64,000 nucleotides of DNA, from NCBI RefSeq assembly GCF_050587365.1, contig NZ_JBOBFV010000002.1, positions 186,001 to 250,000 on the forward strand, given 5' to 3'. Made by a program: the position numbers and the translations under genes. Source of the stretch: Plantibacter auratus. GTDB taxonomy: Bacteria; Actinomycetota; Actinomycetes; Actinomycetales; Microbacteriaceae. The notes under the pieces are model-generated. The model had not been told where the DNA came from. It did no database searches and worked only from the letters and a program-made list of their open reading frames with translations. Numbering within the stretch: the stretch's first letter is position 1; each line of letters opens with the position of its first letter. Of this stretch, positions 17,553 to 25,768 are shown piece by piece.

Positions 17553-18109
17553 GAGGACCCCTCCTTGATGACTTCGTGCTTCGCCAGCACGTAGGGCCGT
17601 TGATCAGCAGCACCCGGAGCAATATGAACTGCCCAGGTGCGCTTGGCTGGGCGTTCAGGCTTGATGATCGACGCTCCTGCCCCATCCGTTGCTTGCAAGC
17701 CCGTCATGTCCACGCAGGCGGATCCGACGATCAGGACGCCCGCTGCGTCAGCTTTCGAGTACCAGTCGCTGATTGTGAACACCTCCAGCGAAGCCGCGCC
17801 GGAGAAGGTCCATCCGAGCTCCTGGAGCTTCGACAGGCTCTCGTTCTCGAACGTTCGGAGCTCTCCGGTTGTCACCTCATCGATGCGAGCAGGATCGACT
17901 CCGCCGTCTGCGACGACCCGGTTCCACACGCCCAAGTAGCTCTCGTAAGCCTCAGTGCCGGCCGCCAGCGCCTGTTCCTCGTTCTCGAAGACCGGCGGCG
18001 AACTCTTCGGAGGCGGCGCGGGTTCAGGTCCCGTGCACGCGGTGAGGGCGAGCAGTCCCGCCGTGAGAACGATCGTAGAGACAGAGCGAGAGCGCGAGGT
18101 CCGTGGCAT
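17540..18109 (-). CDS. Putative lipoprotein of unknown function
   Basis: A 189-residue predicted lipoprotein. The N terminus MPRTSRSRSVSTIVLTAGLLALTAC has a basic region, a hydrophobic stretch and a lipobox LTAC at about residue 25. A proline-rich spacer (GPEPAPPPKSSPP) follows. The mature part is a globular region with ENEEQALAAGTEAYESYLGVWNRV, as seen in several actinobacterial lipoproteins of unknown function. It is first in a two-gene operon with the PKD-like protein, opposite in strand to the iron uptake genes around it. The C-terminal Cys in GSSCGE could pair with another Cys (SACVD). Confidence 0.72.
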   Translation of the reverse strand: MPRTSRSRSVSTIVLTAGLLALTACTGPEPAPPPKSSPPVFENEEQALAAGTEAYESYLGVWNRVVADGGVDPARIDEVTTGELRTFENESLSKLQELGWTFSGAASLEVFTISDWYSKADAAGVLIVGSACVDMTGLQATDGAGASIIKPERPAKRTWAVHIAPGAADQRPYVLAKHEVIKEGSSCGE

Positions 18110-18199
18110 CCCTCGACGCTAAGCGCACCCAGACTCCCGCTCAGGGTTATCCACAGAGCAGATATGCCTACACCGACATATGCCGCGCAAGTGGTCCGT

Positions 18200-18311
18200 G
18201 TGCCAGCGCGATGCGCTGACGCGAGCGCACCTCAGGGGACGTGAGCGCGGGTCTCCGGAGGGGTGCGCTCGCGTCAGTGACCCGCGCTCACGTCAGCGCA
18301 CCGCGCTGGCC
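18200..18311. repeat. Long palindromic repeat, family R3, copy C
   Basis: gtgccagcgcgatgcgctgacgc at the left and gcgctcacgtcagcgcaccgcgctggc at the right, each split from a centre with tctccggagggg. It lies between the lipoprotein 5' end and the iron box of the binding-protein gene, so copies B and C bracket the two-gene insert. Confidence 0.8.
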
Positions 18312-18344
18312 GAAGCACAAGCGTTACCGGGACGTGACTTGGGA

Positions 18345-18361
18345 AGCTTAGGCTTACCTCA
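18345..18361. promoter_or_regulatory. IdeR/DtxR-type iron box before the siderophore-binding protein
   Basis: agcttaggcttacctca matches 15 of 17 positions of AGGTWAGSCTWACCTWA. It contains TAGGCT (18349-18354), a possible -10, and lies 29 bases before the ATG at 18391. It shares ttaggcttacct-like core sequence with the box at 12676, so both halves of the iron locus should answer to the same regulator. Confidence 0.85.
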
Positions 18362-18390
18362 TACCCCACGTCTTCAACGGAAAGCAGAAC

Positions 18391-19401
18391 ATGCGCCGCA
18401 TGACCCGCACCCTCACCGCCGTCGCCGCCCTCGCGGTCGCAGGCCTCGCCCTCGCCGGCTGCACCGCCGGGTCCTCCACCGACGACGCCTCCACCGGCAC
18501 GCTCGGCACCGTCGACACGATGTTCGGCGAGGTGACCGTCCCGGAGCCCGCCGGCGACCTCACCGTCGTCGCCCTCGGCTGGTCCGACGCGGAGATGGCG
18601 CTCTCCCTCGGCGTCGTGCCCGTCGGTGTCTACGACTGGCAGTCCTTCGGCGCCGACAACAAGGCCGTCGGCCCATGGGCCACCGACCTGTTCGGCGACG
18701 TCACCCCCGAGATCATCGAGGACAGCGGCGACACGGTCAACTACGAGCAGATCCAGGCGCTCGAACCCGACCTCATCCTCAACACCCGGTCCGCCGGCGA
18801 CGAGAAGCAGTACGAGCGGCTCTCGGAGATCGCCCCGACCGTCTTCGCACCCAAGGGGACCGCCGCGTTCGCAACCCCGTGGGACGTCCAGCTCGAGCAG
18901 GTCGCCGCCGCGCTCGGCAAGACCCAGGAGGGCGACGCACTCGTCTCCGCCACGAAGCAGTCGATCAACGAGGCCGCCGACCTCCACCAGGAGTTCGCCG
19001 GGCTCACCACCGTCGCCGCGACGAAGTTCGGCGACGCCTACGGCGCTTACCTCGAGGGCGACGGTCGCTTCGACATCCTCGCCGACCTCGGCTTCCAGCA
19101 GAACCCGGCCGTCCTCGACCTCGAGGCCTCCGGTTTCTACGCGGCGGTCTCCGCCGAGCAGGTGTCCGCGTTCGACGCCGACGTCGCCGTCCTCCTCCCG
19201 ATCGGGTTCAGCGCAGCGGACACCACCGCCGACCCGCTGCTCGCGAGCCTCCCCGTGGTGCAGGACGGTCGCGCGATCGTCCTCGACCCCGCCGACGAGC
19301 TCACGCAGGCCTACAGCGCGGCGTCCGTGCTGAGCATCCCCGTCGTCCTCGAGCAGCTCGTCCCGAAGCTCGCCGAGGCCGCCGTCAAGGTCGCGAAGTA
19401 G
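18391..19401 (+). CDS. Iron-siderophore ABC transporter substrate-binding lipoprotein
   Basis: A 336-residue periplasmic-binding-protein (FecB/FepB type, cluster A-II) anchored as a lipoprotein, which captures ferric siderophore for the FecCD permeases. The signal region MRRMTRTLTAVAALAVAGLALAGC ends in the lipobox LAGC. The binding lobes include VPEPAGDLTVVALGWSDAEMALSLGVVPVGVYDW and IQALEPDLILNTR; ERLSEIAPTVF is a family signature. GGAAAG lies upstream of the ATG. It is separated from its permease and ATPase genes by the inserted pair at 16.7-18.1 kb but shares their regulatory box. Confidence 0.93.
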   Translation: MRRMTRTLTAVAALAVAGLALAGCTAGSSTDDASTGTLGTVDTMFGEVTVPEPAGDLTVVALGWSDAEMALSLGVVPVGVYDWQSFGADNKAVGPWATDLFGDVTPEIIEDSGDTVNYEQIQALEPDLILNTRSAGDEKQYERLSEIAPTVFAPKGTAAFATPWDVQLEQVAAALGKTQEGDALVSATKQSINEAADLHQEFAGLTTVAATKFGDAYGAYLEGDGRFDILADLGFQQNPAVLDLEASGFYAAVSAEQVSAFDADVAVLLPIGFSAADTTADPLLASLPVVQDGRAIVLDPADELTQAYSAASVLSIPVVLEQLVPKLAEAAVKVAK

Positions 19402-19436
19402 GGTCCAGCCCACCAGCACCACAGCAGGAGATCCGC

Positions 19437-19477
19437 GCGAGAGCCGGACGGAATCGCGTCTTCCGTCCGGCTCTCGC
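19437..19477 (+). terminator. Rho-independent-type terminator after the binding-protein gene
   Basis: A perfect 17-pair stem, gcgagagccggacggaa (19437-19453) with its complement (19461-19477), and a 7-base loop. It lies 36 bases after the stop. No U tract follows. Confidence 0.8.
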
Positions 19478-19513
19478 GCTGTTCTCCGGCTCTCACGCTG
19501 AGCGCCCCGACGC

Positions 19514-21256
19514 TCAGGCCGGCCGGGACAGCTTCCGCAACCGCGCGAACCCCAACGCCGCGACGATCACGAGCACCCCGACGAGCAGGACGACGGCCGC
19601 ACCCGGCGCCACCGGCGCCAGCGCGGTCAACCCACCACCGACGAGGATCGCCAGCAGGACGGCGTCCGACTGCCAGAGCAGGACGTTCAGCGAGGACGCA
19701 TCGCCGAACGGTGTCGGGACGGGCATGAGCAGCAGGATCGGCAGTGGTCCCTTCGCCGCGTCGAACGTCCGGAGCACGATGATCCACACCGCGAGCAGCG
19801 GCCACCACCCGAGCGGCTGGAGGAGGGTCATCCCGCCCAGTGCCGCGGAGGCGAGCACCCCGAGCAGGGCGCCGATCCCTCCGATCACGACCGCGGCCAG
19901 CAGCGGGGCGACGGCTCCGGCGAGCACGAGCGAGCGGGGGCTCCGACCGTAGAGCGTGGGCGTCCCCGCGCTCTCGACCCCGTGTCGCACCGCGTCGCAC
20001 CAGACACCCACCGCGAGGTAGGCGAGGAACGCCGCGGGGACGGCGAGCATCCACCGCACACCGTCCGGGAGCCCGAAGGAGAGACCGACCGACGCGCCGG
20101 ACGCCGCCAGGACGACGGAACCGAGGGCGACCCGCCCGGGTGTCCGCCGAGCTCCGACGATCGACCGCCTGAGGACGACGAGCCAGAACGGCCCGGTCAT
20201 CCGCAGCGGGACACGGCGACCGCTCGTCGGGGAGGCTCGCAGCCCGCCGACGGCACCCGAGGCGTCACCGCTCTGCAGCATCATCCCGACCCGCTGCCAG
20301 CGCAGCGCCTGGTCGAGGAGGGGTCCGCTCCGCAGTCCGTCCAGCGCCCTCGGGACGAGCAGGAGGGAGACAGCACCGAGCACGACGAGCGCGACAGCCG
20401 GCCACCACGACACCGGCACCCCCACCGACGCGAACCAGCCACCTCCACCACCCCAGGTGAAGAGCCGCGCCCAGTCCCCCGTCGCGAGTGCACCGCCGAG
20501 CACCATGGCCTCGATGCCACCGGCCACCGGCGACCAGAGGAGCCCCAGCCATCCCCACGGCGAAAGGAGCAGCATGCCCGGGACGAGGAGACCCAGCACC
20601 CCGCCTGCACCGGCGACGATGACGACAGCGGCGACCGTCCGTCGCGAACCGTGCTGACCGAGCAGCCACGCCACCGCCAGGAGCAGGGAGAAGCCCACGG
20701 CACCGATCACGAAGGCCACCACGGCGGCGGGCACGGTCGGTCCGGTCATGCCGATCACCGAGGCCGTGTCGGCGGCCACTCCCACCGAGACGGTCGCCCG
20801 CTCCCCCGGCACCAGGAGTCGCGACAAGCCGACCACCCCGGCCACGAGGACCGAGAGCCCCGCGAGTGCGAGCGCAGAGGTGACGAAGGGACGACGCAGC
20901 GTGAGTCGACGCGGCAGTGGCGACTCGGCGAGGAACTGCACCGCAGCAGGCCTCGGCACGACCGGTCCCCTCGTCCGGCCACCGAGCACGACGACGATCG
21001 TCGCGATCGCCGAGAGCAGCGCGACCGCGCCAGGCCGGACGGCCGCCACGACGCCCGCGGCATCCGGCTCGATCAGTCCGAGGACTGCGAACCGCACGAG
21101 CGGAGCACCCACGATGAGTGCGACGAGCAGCGCGGCATAGACGACGAACGCGACGTCGGCGACCCGCGGACGCCCGTCGCGCGCGGCGAGCACCGCCCGG
21201 CCGGCGCCGAGGATCCGACGGTCGTCGCGCGAGATGCGCCCGGTGCCGGTGCTCAC
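19514..21256 (-). CDS. Polytopic membrane protein, probable ABC exporter subunit
   Basis: A 580-residue protein with at least twelve hydrophobic segments and a short basic C terminus (RLRKLSRPA). I do not recognise a named family. Its start overlaps the end of the adjacent ATPase gene by four bases (ATGA), so it is almost certainly the membrane partner of that ATPase. The two-gene ATPase plus polytopic protein layout is typical of ABC-2-like exporters in actinobacteria. The region RRSIVGARRTPGRVALGSVVLAASGASVGLSFG in the second half may be a cytoplasmic coupling segment. The substrate is unknown. Confidence 0.75.
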   Translation of the reverse strand: MSTGTGRISRDDRRILGAGRAVLAARDGRPRVADVAFVVYAALLVALIVGAPLVRFAVLGLIEPDAAGVVAAVRPGAVALLSAIATIVVVLGGRTRGPVVPRPAAVQFLAESPLPRRLTLRRPFVTSALALAGLSVLVAGVVGLSRLLVPGERATVSVGVAADTASVIGMTGPTVPAAVVAFVIGAVGFSLLLAVAWLLGQHGSRRTVAAVVIVAGAGGVLGLLVPGMLLLSPWGWLGLLWSPVAGGIEAMVLGGALATGDWARLFTWGGGGGWFASVGVPVSWWPAVALVVLGAVSLLLVPRALDGLRSGPLLDQALRWQRVGMMLQSGDASGAVGGLRASPTSGRRVPLRMTGPFWLVVLRRSIVGARRTPGRVALGSVVLAASGASVGLSFGLPDGVRWMLAVPAAFLAYLAVGVWCDAVRHGVESAGTPTLYGRSPRSLVLAGAVAPLLAAVVIGGIGALLGVLASAALGGMTLLQPLGWWPLLAVWIIVLRTFDAAKGPLPILLLMPVPTPFGDASSLNVLLWQSDAVLLAILVGGGLTALAPVAPGAAVVLLVGVLVIVAALGFARLRKLSRPA

Positions 21257-21921
21257 GGGGCTTCGACCGTGATCGCCTCGTCCGCGACCCGTTCGACGAG
21301 ACCGGCGTCGTGGCTCGCGAAGACGATCGCCGCCCCGCGCTCCTTCGCGAGCAGAATGCGGTCGGCGACGAGGCCACGCCGCTCGGCGTCGAGGCGCTGC
21401 TCCGGTTCGTCGAGCACGAGGACGTCGAAGGGCCGGACGAGCGCCGTCGCCAGGGCGAACAACTGCGACTGACCCGAGGACAGCTCGGTGGCGAAGCGGC
21501 GCGCGAGCGTGTCGATGCGCAGGGCCACGAGCAGCTCGTCGGCGGCGGCGTCCGCCGCCTGGCCGGTCACACCCCAGGTCGTCGAGATGTAGCGCAGGTG
21601 TTCGCGCAGCGTCAGGTCCGGCGCGTAGGCCGGGGTGCCGATGAGGGCTGAGACGGAGCGACGCACCGTGCGGTCGCGGTCGTCGATGGTCCGGCCGCCG
21701 ATCGTCGCCGTCCCGCTCGACGGGCGCAGCCGTCCGCTGAGGATCCGCAGCAGGGTCGTCTTGCCCGATCCGTTCCGCCCCCGGACGGCGAGCGCCATCC
21801 CCCGCTCGACCCGGATGTCCGTGGGCGCCAGCAGGGTCTCCCCGTCGATCACCGCGCCGACGCCGTCCGCCTCGATCAGCGGCTGCATCGCGGCAACCGA
21901 CTCCCCCTCGTGTCCCGACAT
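21253..21921 (-). CDS. ABC transporter ATP-binding protein
   Basis: A 222-residue ABC ATPase, cytoplasmic. Walker A is GRNGSGKTTLLRIL, the signature is LSSGQSQLFALATALV and Walker B is DVLVLDEPEQRLD. The glutamate after Walker B and the H-loop (VFASHDAGLVERV) are present. It is shorter than most importer ATPases and close to the size of export-type subunits. ATG 21921 has GAGGATGGGA upstream; the much longer in-frame extension is a shadow of the GH3 gene. It is translationally coupled to the membrane protein downstream. Confidence 0.9.
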   Translation of the reverse strand: MSGHEGESVAAMQPLIEADGVGAVIDGETLLAPTDIRVERGMALAVRGRNGSGKTTLLRILSGRLRPSSGTATIGGRTIDDRDRTVRRSVSALIGTPAYAPDLTLREHLRYISTTWGVTGQAADAAADELLVALRIDTLARRFATELSSGQSQLFALATALVRPFDVLVLDEPEQRLDAERRGLVADRILLAKERGAAIVFASHDAGLVERVADEAITVEAP

Positions 21922-22017
21922 CGTCCCATCCTCGCAGGCGTCCGCCGAGGTGTCCTCCACCGCACGGCGGATCGCGCGGTCGGGCGTGGGGCTCAGCACG
22001 CCGGTCGAGGGTGCAGA

Positions 22018-24285
22018 ATGCAGAGCATGGGAATCGTCACCGGGCGCCGGAACGCGCGTCCGCCGAAGCAGCGCCGCGGTGGCGGACCACCCGAGGGCGA
22101 CGCCTATGACGAGGTCGTGCGGGAGATCCGAGCCGGACGCCTCGACGTTGACACAGGCGCGGAACGACTGATCGAGCGGCTGACCGACGCGGAGCTCCTG
22201 GGGCTGCTCGACGGCGACTCCCCGCGCCGACTCCTCCCGCTGATCCCCGTGCTGCTCCACCGGCGTCCGTTCGTGGCCGGAGCCGTCCCCCGGCTCGGGA
22301 TCCCGGGGGTCCGGTTCAGTGACGGCGCCCGCGGTGTCGTCATCGGCGAGTCCACCGCATTCCCCGTGACGATGGCGCGGGCGGCCACCTGGGACCCGGT
22401 GCTCGAGGAGCAGGTGGGTGAGGCGATCGGTGCGGAGACGCGGATCCGCGGGGCGAACTACTCGGCGTCCGTCTGCGTCAACCTGCTCCGCCATCCCGCG
22501 TGGGGGCGCGCACAGGAGTGCTACGGCGAGGATCCGGTGCTGACGGGCCGGATGGGATCGGCCATGACCCGCGGCGTCCGCGTCCACACGATGGCGTGCG
22601 TGAAGCACTTCGCGCTCAACTCCATGGAGGACGAGCGGTTCGAGGTCGACGTCTCGGTGGACGACCACGCACTGCACGAGGTCTACCTGCCGCACTTCAA
22701 GGCCGTGATCGACGCCGGCGCGGACTCGGTCATGAGCGCGTACAACCGGGTGCGGGGCGAGTACATGGACGTCAACCGTCCGCTGCTCACCGAGGTGCTG
22801 CGGGAGGAGTGGGGCTTCACGGGCTTCGTGACGAGCGACTGGGTCTTCGGGACCCATGACGCGGTCGGCAGCCTGGAAGCCGGGATGGACGTGGAGATGC
22901 CGCTCCGCCTGCGACGGGCGCACGAGTTGCCCGCCGCCCTGCGGGCCGGCACCCTCCCCCACGCCACCGTCCTGCGCTCGGCCCGGCGCATCCTGCGGAC
23001 GACCCTCCTGCACGCCGCGACCCGCACCCAACCGCAACCCTCGGCGGACGTCGTCGCCGGCTCGGCCCACCGCGCGCTCGCCCGACACGTCGCCGAGGAG
23101 TCGATCGTGCTCCTCGCCAACCGCCCGGTCGACTACGGCGTACCGCTCCTCCCCCTGTCGGCGACGACCCGTCGGATCGCGGTGGTCGGCCGTCTCGCGG
23201 ACCGGGCGAACCTCGGCGACCACGGCTCGTCGCGCGTCCGTCCGCCGACCACCGTCTCGCCGCTGCAAGGGCTCCGTGAGGCACTCCCCGACACGCAGAT
23301 CACGACCACCCCGGCCGGGAACGTGCGGGCCGCGGTCGCTGCGGCGGTGGCAGCCGACACGGCCGTCGTCGTCGTCGGCTTCGATCAGCACGACGAGGGC
23401 GAGTCGGTCGTCACCGGCGGCGTCGACGTCGGCGTCCTCGGGGCGGCCCTGGACTCGGGTCGACTCCGTAGCGCCATCACGGGCGTCGCGCACCTCGCGT
23501 CGCGGTTCGTGCGCGGCGGCGATCGCACTTCGCTCCGTCTCCGGCCGTCGGACGAACGCCTCATCCTGGCCGTCGCCGCAGCCAACCCGCGAACGGTCGT
23601 CGTGCTCATCGGCGGGAGCGCGATCCTGACCGAGGCCTGGCGCGACCGGGTCCCGGCGCTCGTCCTCGCCTGGTACGGCGGGATGGAGGGTGGTCGAGCG
23701 CTCGCCGACGTCCTGACCGGTGTGGTCGAGCCCGGCGGGCGACTGCCGTTCGTGATCCCGACCGATCCCGCACACCTGCCGCCCTTCGACCGCGAGGCGA
23801 AGGCCGTCGTGTACGACGACCGCTGGGGACAGCGGCGGTTGGACGAGGAGGGTCACACGCCGGCTTTCCCGTTCGGCTTCGGCCTCGGGTACACGACGAT
23901 CGACCACCGCCTGCTCGGGCACCGGTTCGACGACACCGGTGGGACCGCCGAGGTCTTTGTGACGAACACCGGTCACCGCGAGGGGTCGACCGTCGTCCAG
24001 CTCTACGCCGCCGACACCGCACGCGATCGACCGGTCGCCCAGCTCCTCGGGTTCCGGAAGGTGACCCTGCAGGCGGGCGAGGAACGCGTCGTCCGGGTCG
24101 TCCTCGATCCGACACCGACGCTCGAACGCGACCCGGTCACCCGCCGCTGGTCACCCCGCACCGGCGACTGGGCACTGCAGGCCGCCCAGCACAGCCCGTC
24201 GACCTGGGCGGACGCGACCCCGCTGCGGAACGGTGACAGCGACCTCGACGACGACCCCGCCCGACTGCCGGACACAGCCGGCTGA
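22018..24285 (+). CDS. Glycoside hydrolase family 3 beta-glycosidase
   Basis: About 755 residues, no signal peptide, so probably cytoplasmic. The order is N-terminal barrel, alpha/beta sandwich, then a fibronectin-III-like C-terminal domain (TAEVFVTNTGHREGSTVVQLY). The barrel holds GVRFSDGARG, KHFALNSMEDERFEVDVSV and GFTGFVTSDWVFGTHD; the Asp of TSDW is the expected nucleophile. It most resembles beta-glucosidases. ATG 22018 has GAGGG seven bases upstream; ATG 22027 three codons later is the alternative. It is convergent with the glycolipid glycosyltransferase genes, ten bases from their end, and divergent from the ABC pair. The true substrate is unknown. Confidence 0.9.
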   Translation: MQSMGIVTGRRNARPPKQRRGGGPPEGDAYDEVVREIRAGRLDVDTGAERLIERLTDAELLGLLDGDSPRRLLPLIPVLLHRRPFVAGAVPRLGIPGVRFSDGARGVVIGESTAFPVTMARAATWDPVLEEQVGEAIGAETRIRGANYSASVCVNLLRHPAWGRAQECYGEDPVLTGRMGSAMTRGVRVHTMACVKHFALNSMEDERFEVDVSVDDHALHEVYLPHFKAVIDAGADSVMSAYNRVRGEYMDVNRPLLTEVLREEWGFTGFVTSDWVFGTHDAVGSLEAGMDVEMPLRLRRAHELPAALRAGTLPHATVLRSARRILRTTLLHAATRTQPQPSADVVAGSAHRALARHVAEESIVLLANRPVDYGVPLLPLSATTRRIAVVGRLADRANLGDHGSSRVRPPTTVSPLQGLREALPDTQITTTPAGNVRAAVAAAVAADTAVVVVGFDQHDEGESVVTGGVDVGVLGAALDSGRLRSAITGVAHLASRFVRGGDRTSLRLRPSDERLILAVAAANPRTVVVLIGGSAILTEAWRDRVPALVLAWYGGMEGGRALADVLTGVVEPGGRLPFVIPTDPAHLPPFDREAKAVVYDDRWGQRRLDEEGHTPAFPFGFGLGYTTIDHRLLGHRFDDTGGTAEVFVTNTGHREGSTVVQLYAADTARDRPVAQLLGFRKVTLQAGEERVVRVVLDPTPTLERDPVTRRWSPRTGDWALQAAQHSPSTWADATPLRNGDSDLDDDPARLPDTAG

Positions 24286-24295
24286 CCCGACCCGA

Positions 24296-25759
24296 TCAGC
24301 TCGGGCCGGCCGACTCGAGGCCGGCGAGACCCTCGACCCGCACGGCGAGCTCCTCATCCCGTCCGAGGACGGCGCGGAGGAGGCGCTGCGAGTCACGCCG
24401 GACGGAGAGCACCGCGTCGTCGCGTCGCAGCACGAGGGTGCCGTCCGGCCCGGTGTAGCGCTGCTGCAGGTCGTCCAGCTCACCGGCCCGGAGCAGCGCG
24501 ACCGTGCTGGACGCCGCCGGGTCGACGAGACGCACGAGGGCCGACTCGCCCTCGAGCTCGCTCGCGACCACCCGCCGGGCGCTCGCGTCGAAAATCGTCT
24601 TCTGCGCCGCCCGGGTCACGACGAACGGTCGTGCCGGACCGTCGAGCAGCCGGTCGACGACGTCGCGGGCCGCGTCGGGGCGACCGACCCGTCGGGCCGC
24701 GGCCTGCATCCGCGCCAGACGACCCGGCTCGCCGAGGATCCCGTCGATCTTCCACCCGATCGTCGTCGCGGTGTTGCACCGGACGGCGGCACCCTGCTCC
24801 ATGAGGTAGTCGCCGTTGCGGACCTCCTGCCCGGGGATGGGGTTCACGAGGACCATCGGCAGACCGGCGGCCATGCACTCCGACGCCGACAGTCCTCCGG
24901 GCTTGCCGATGAACAGGTCGGCTCGGCGCAGGAGCCGCGGCATCTCGTCGGTGAAGCCGAGCACGGTGTAGCGGTCGTCGCCGGGCGCGATGAGGTCCTC
25001 GACACTCCGCCGCAGTGCCTCGTTCCGCCCGCACACGATCGTCGCGGTGAACGGCGACCGCAGGTGCAGCGTCTGTCGGACGACCGCGAGCGCGTAGTCA
25101 CCGCCGGACGCACCGGCCGAGATGAGCAACATGGGCGGTGCTGCCGGGTCGCGCTCGGCCGGGGTGCTCGGCTGGGCGGCGATGGGGATCCCCGAAGCCA
25201 CGACGCGGTCGGGCGGGAGACCGAGGGCCGTCAGCTGGACCCGCCCCTCCTCCCGGGCGAGGAAGAGCGCGTGGAAGGCGCTCGTCAACCACAGCCCCTG
25301 GAAGTCGTAGTCCGTGGTGACGATCGCGGTCCTGGCGTCGACGGCGCCGCGGAGGATGAGGGAGGCCAGCAACTGGGCCGGGAGGAAGTGGGTGCAGATG
25401 ATCGCCGTGGGTCTGAAGCGTTTGATCGCGCTGACCACCGGCATCGCGTTCGCCCGCGTCCAGGGGTCGAGCGGGCCGCGACGACGGAACGGTGCGTCGC
25501 TGAGGTCGTAGCCCCACTCCACGAGCCAGGGCGTCTCCTCGACGAGCACGAAGTACCCCTTGCCGAGGACGTCGCGGTACAGGGAGGTGCTCGCCTGCAG
25601 GACGTCCAGCACCTCGACCTCGGTGACGTCGGGACGCCCGGCACACGCCTGTTCCACCGCGGCGGCGGCGCTGTTGTGTCCGGACCCGACCCCGGCCGAC
25701 AGGATCAGGACGCGTTCGCCGCCGTCCGGTCCGGGGTGCTGCTTCGATGTCCTGCGCAT
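24296..25759 (-). CDS. Diacylglycerol glycosyltransferase-like (MGDG synthase / UgtP family)
   Basis: A 487-residue GT-B-fold glycosyltransferase, GT28-like. The N-terminal LILSAGVGSGHNSAAAAVEQA is the MGDG-synthase motif that contacts the lipid acceptor. It is followed by FVLVEETPWLVEWGYDLSD, FRPTAIICTHFLPAQLLASL and the sugar-nucleotide segment FIGKPGGLSASECMAAGLPMVLVNPIPGQE. It probably adds a hexose to diacylglycerol or a related lipid at the inner membrane face. About 110 extra C-terminal residues (from PARPFVVTRAAQK) exceed the usual length and match no domain I know. The gene starts nine bases after the upstream GT4 gene, so they form an operon that may make a two-sugar glycolipid. Confidence 0.87.
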   Translation of the reverse strand: MRRTSKQHPGPDGGERVLILSAGVGSGHNSAAAAVEQACAGRPDVTEVEVLDVLQASTSLYRDVLGKGYFVLVEETPWLVEWGYDLSDAPFRRRGPLDPWTRANAMPVVSAIKRFRPTAIICTHFLPAQLLASLILRGAVDARTAIVTTDYDFQGLWLTSAFHALFLAREEGRVQLTALGLPPDRVVASGIPIAAQPSTPAERDPAAPPMLLISAGASGGDYALAVVRQTLHLRSPFTATIVCGRNEALRRSVEDLIAPGDDRYTVLGFTDEMPRLLRRADLFIGKPGGLSASECMAAGLPMVLVNPIPGQEVRNGDYLMEQGAAVRCNTATTIGWKIDGILGEPGRLARMQAAARRVGRPDAARDVVDRLLDGPARPFVVTRAAQKTIFDASARRVVASELEGESALVRLVDPAASSTVALLRAGELDDLQQRYTGPDGTLVLRRDDAVLSVRRDSQRLLRAVLGRDEELAVRVEGLAGLESAGPS

Positions 25760-25768
25760 GAGCCGATG

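Noticed and set aside
18147..18155. TTATCCACA, a perfect DnaA box upstream of the lipoprotein gene
   Set aside because: It is a single copy without neighbours or an AT-rich unwinding region, and dnaA, dnaN or gyrase genes are absent. One chance match is expected in a window of this size.
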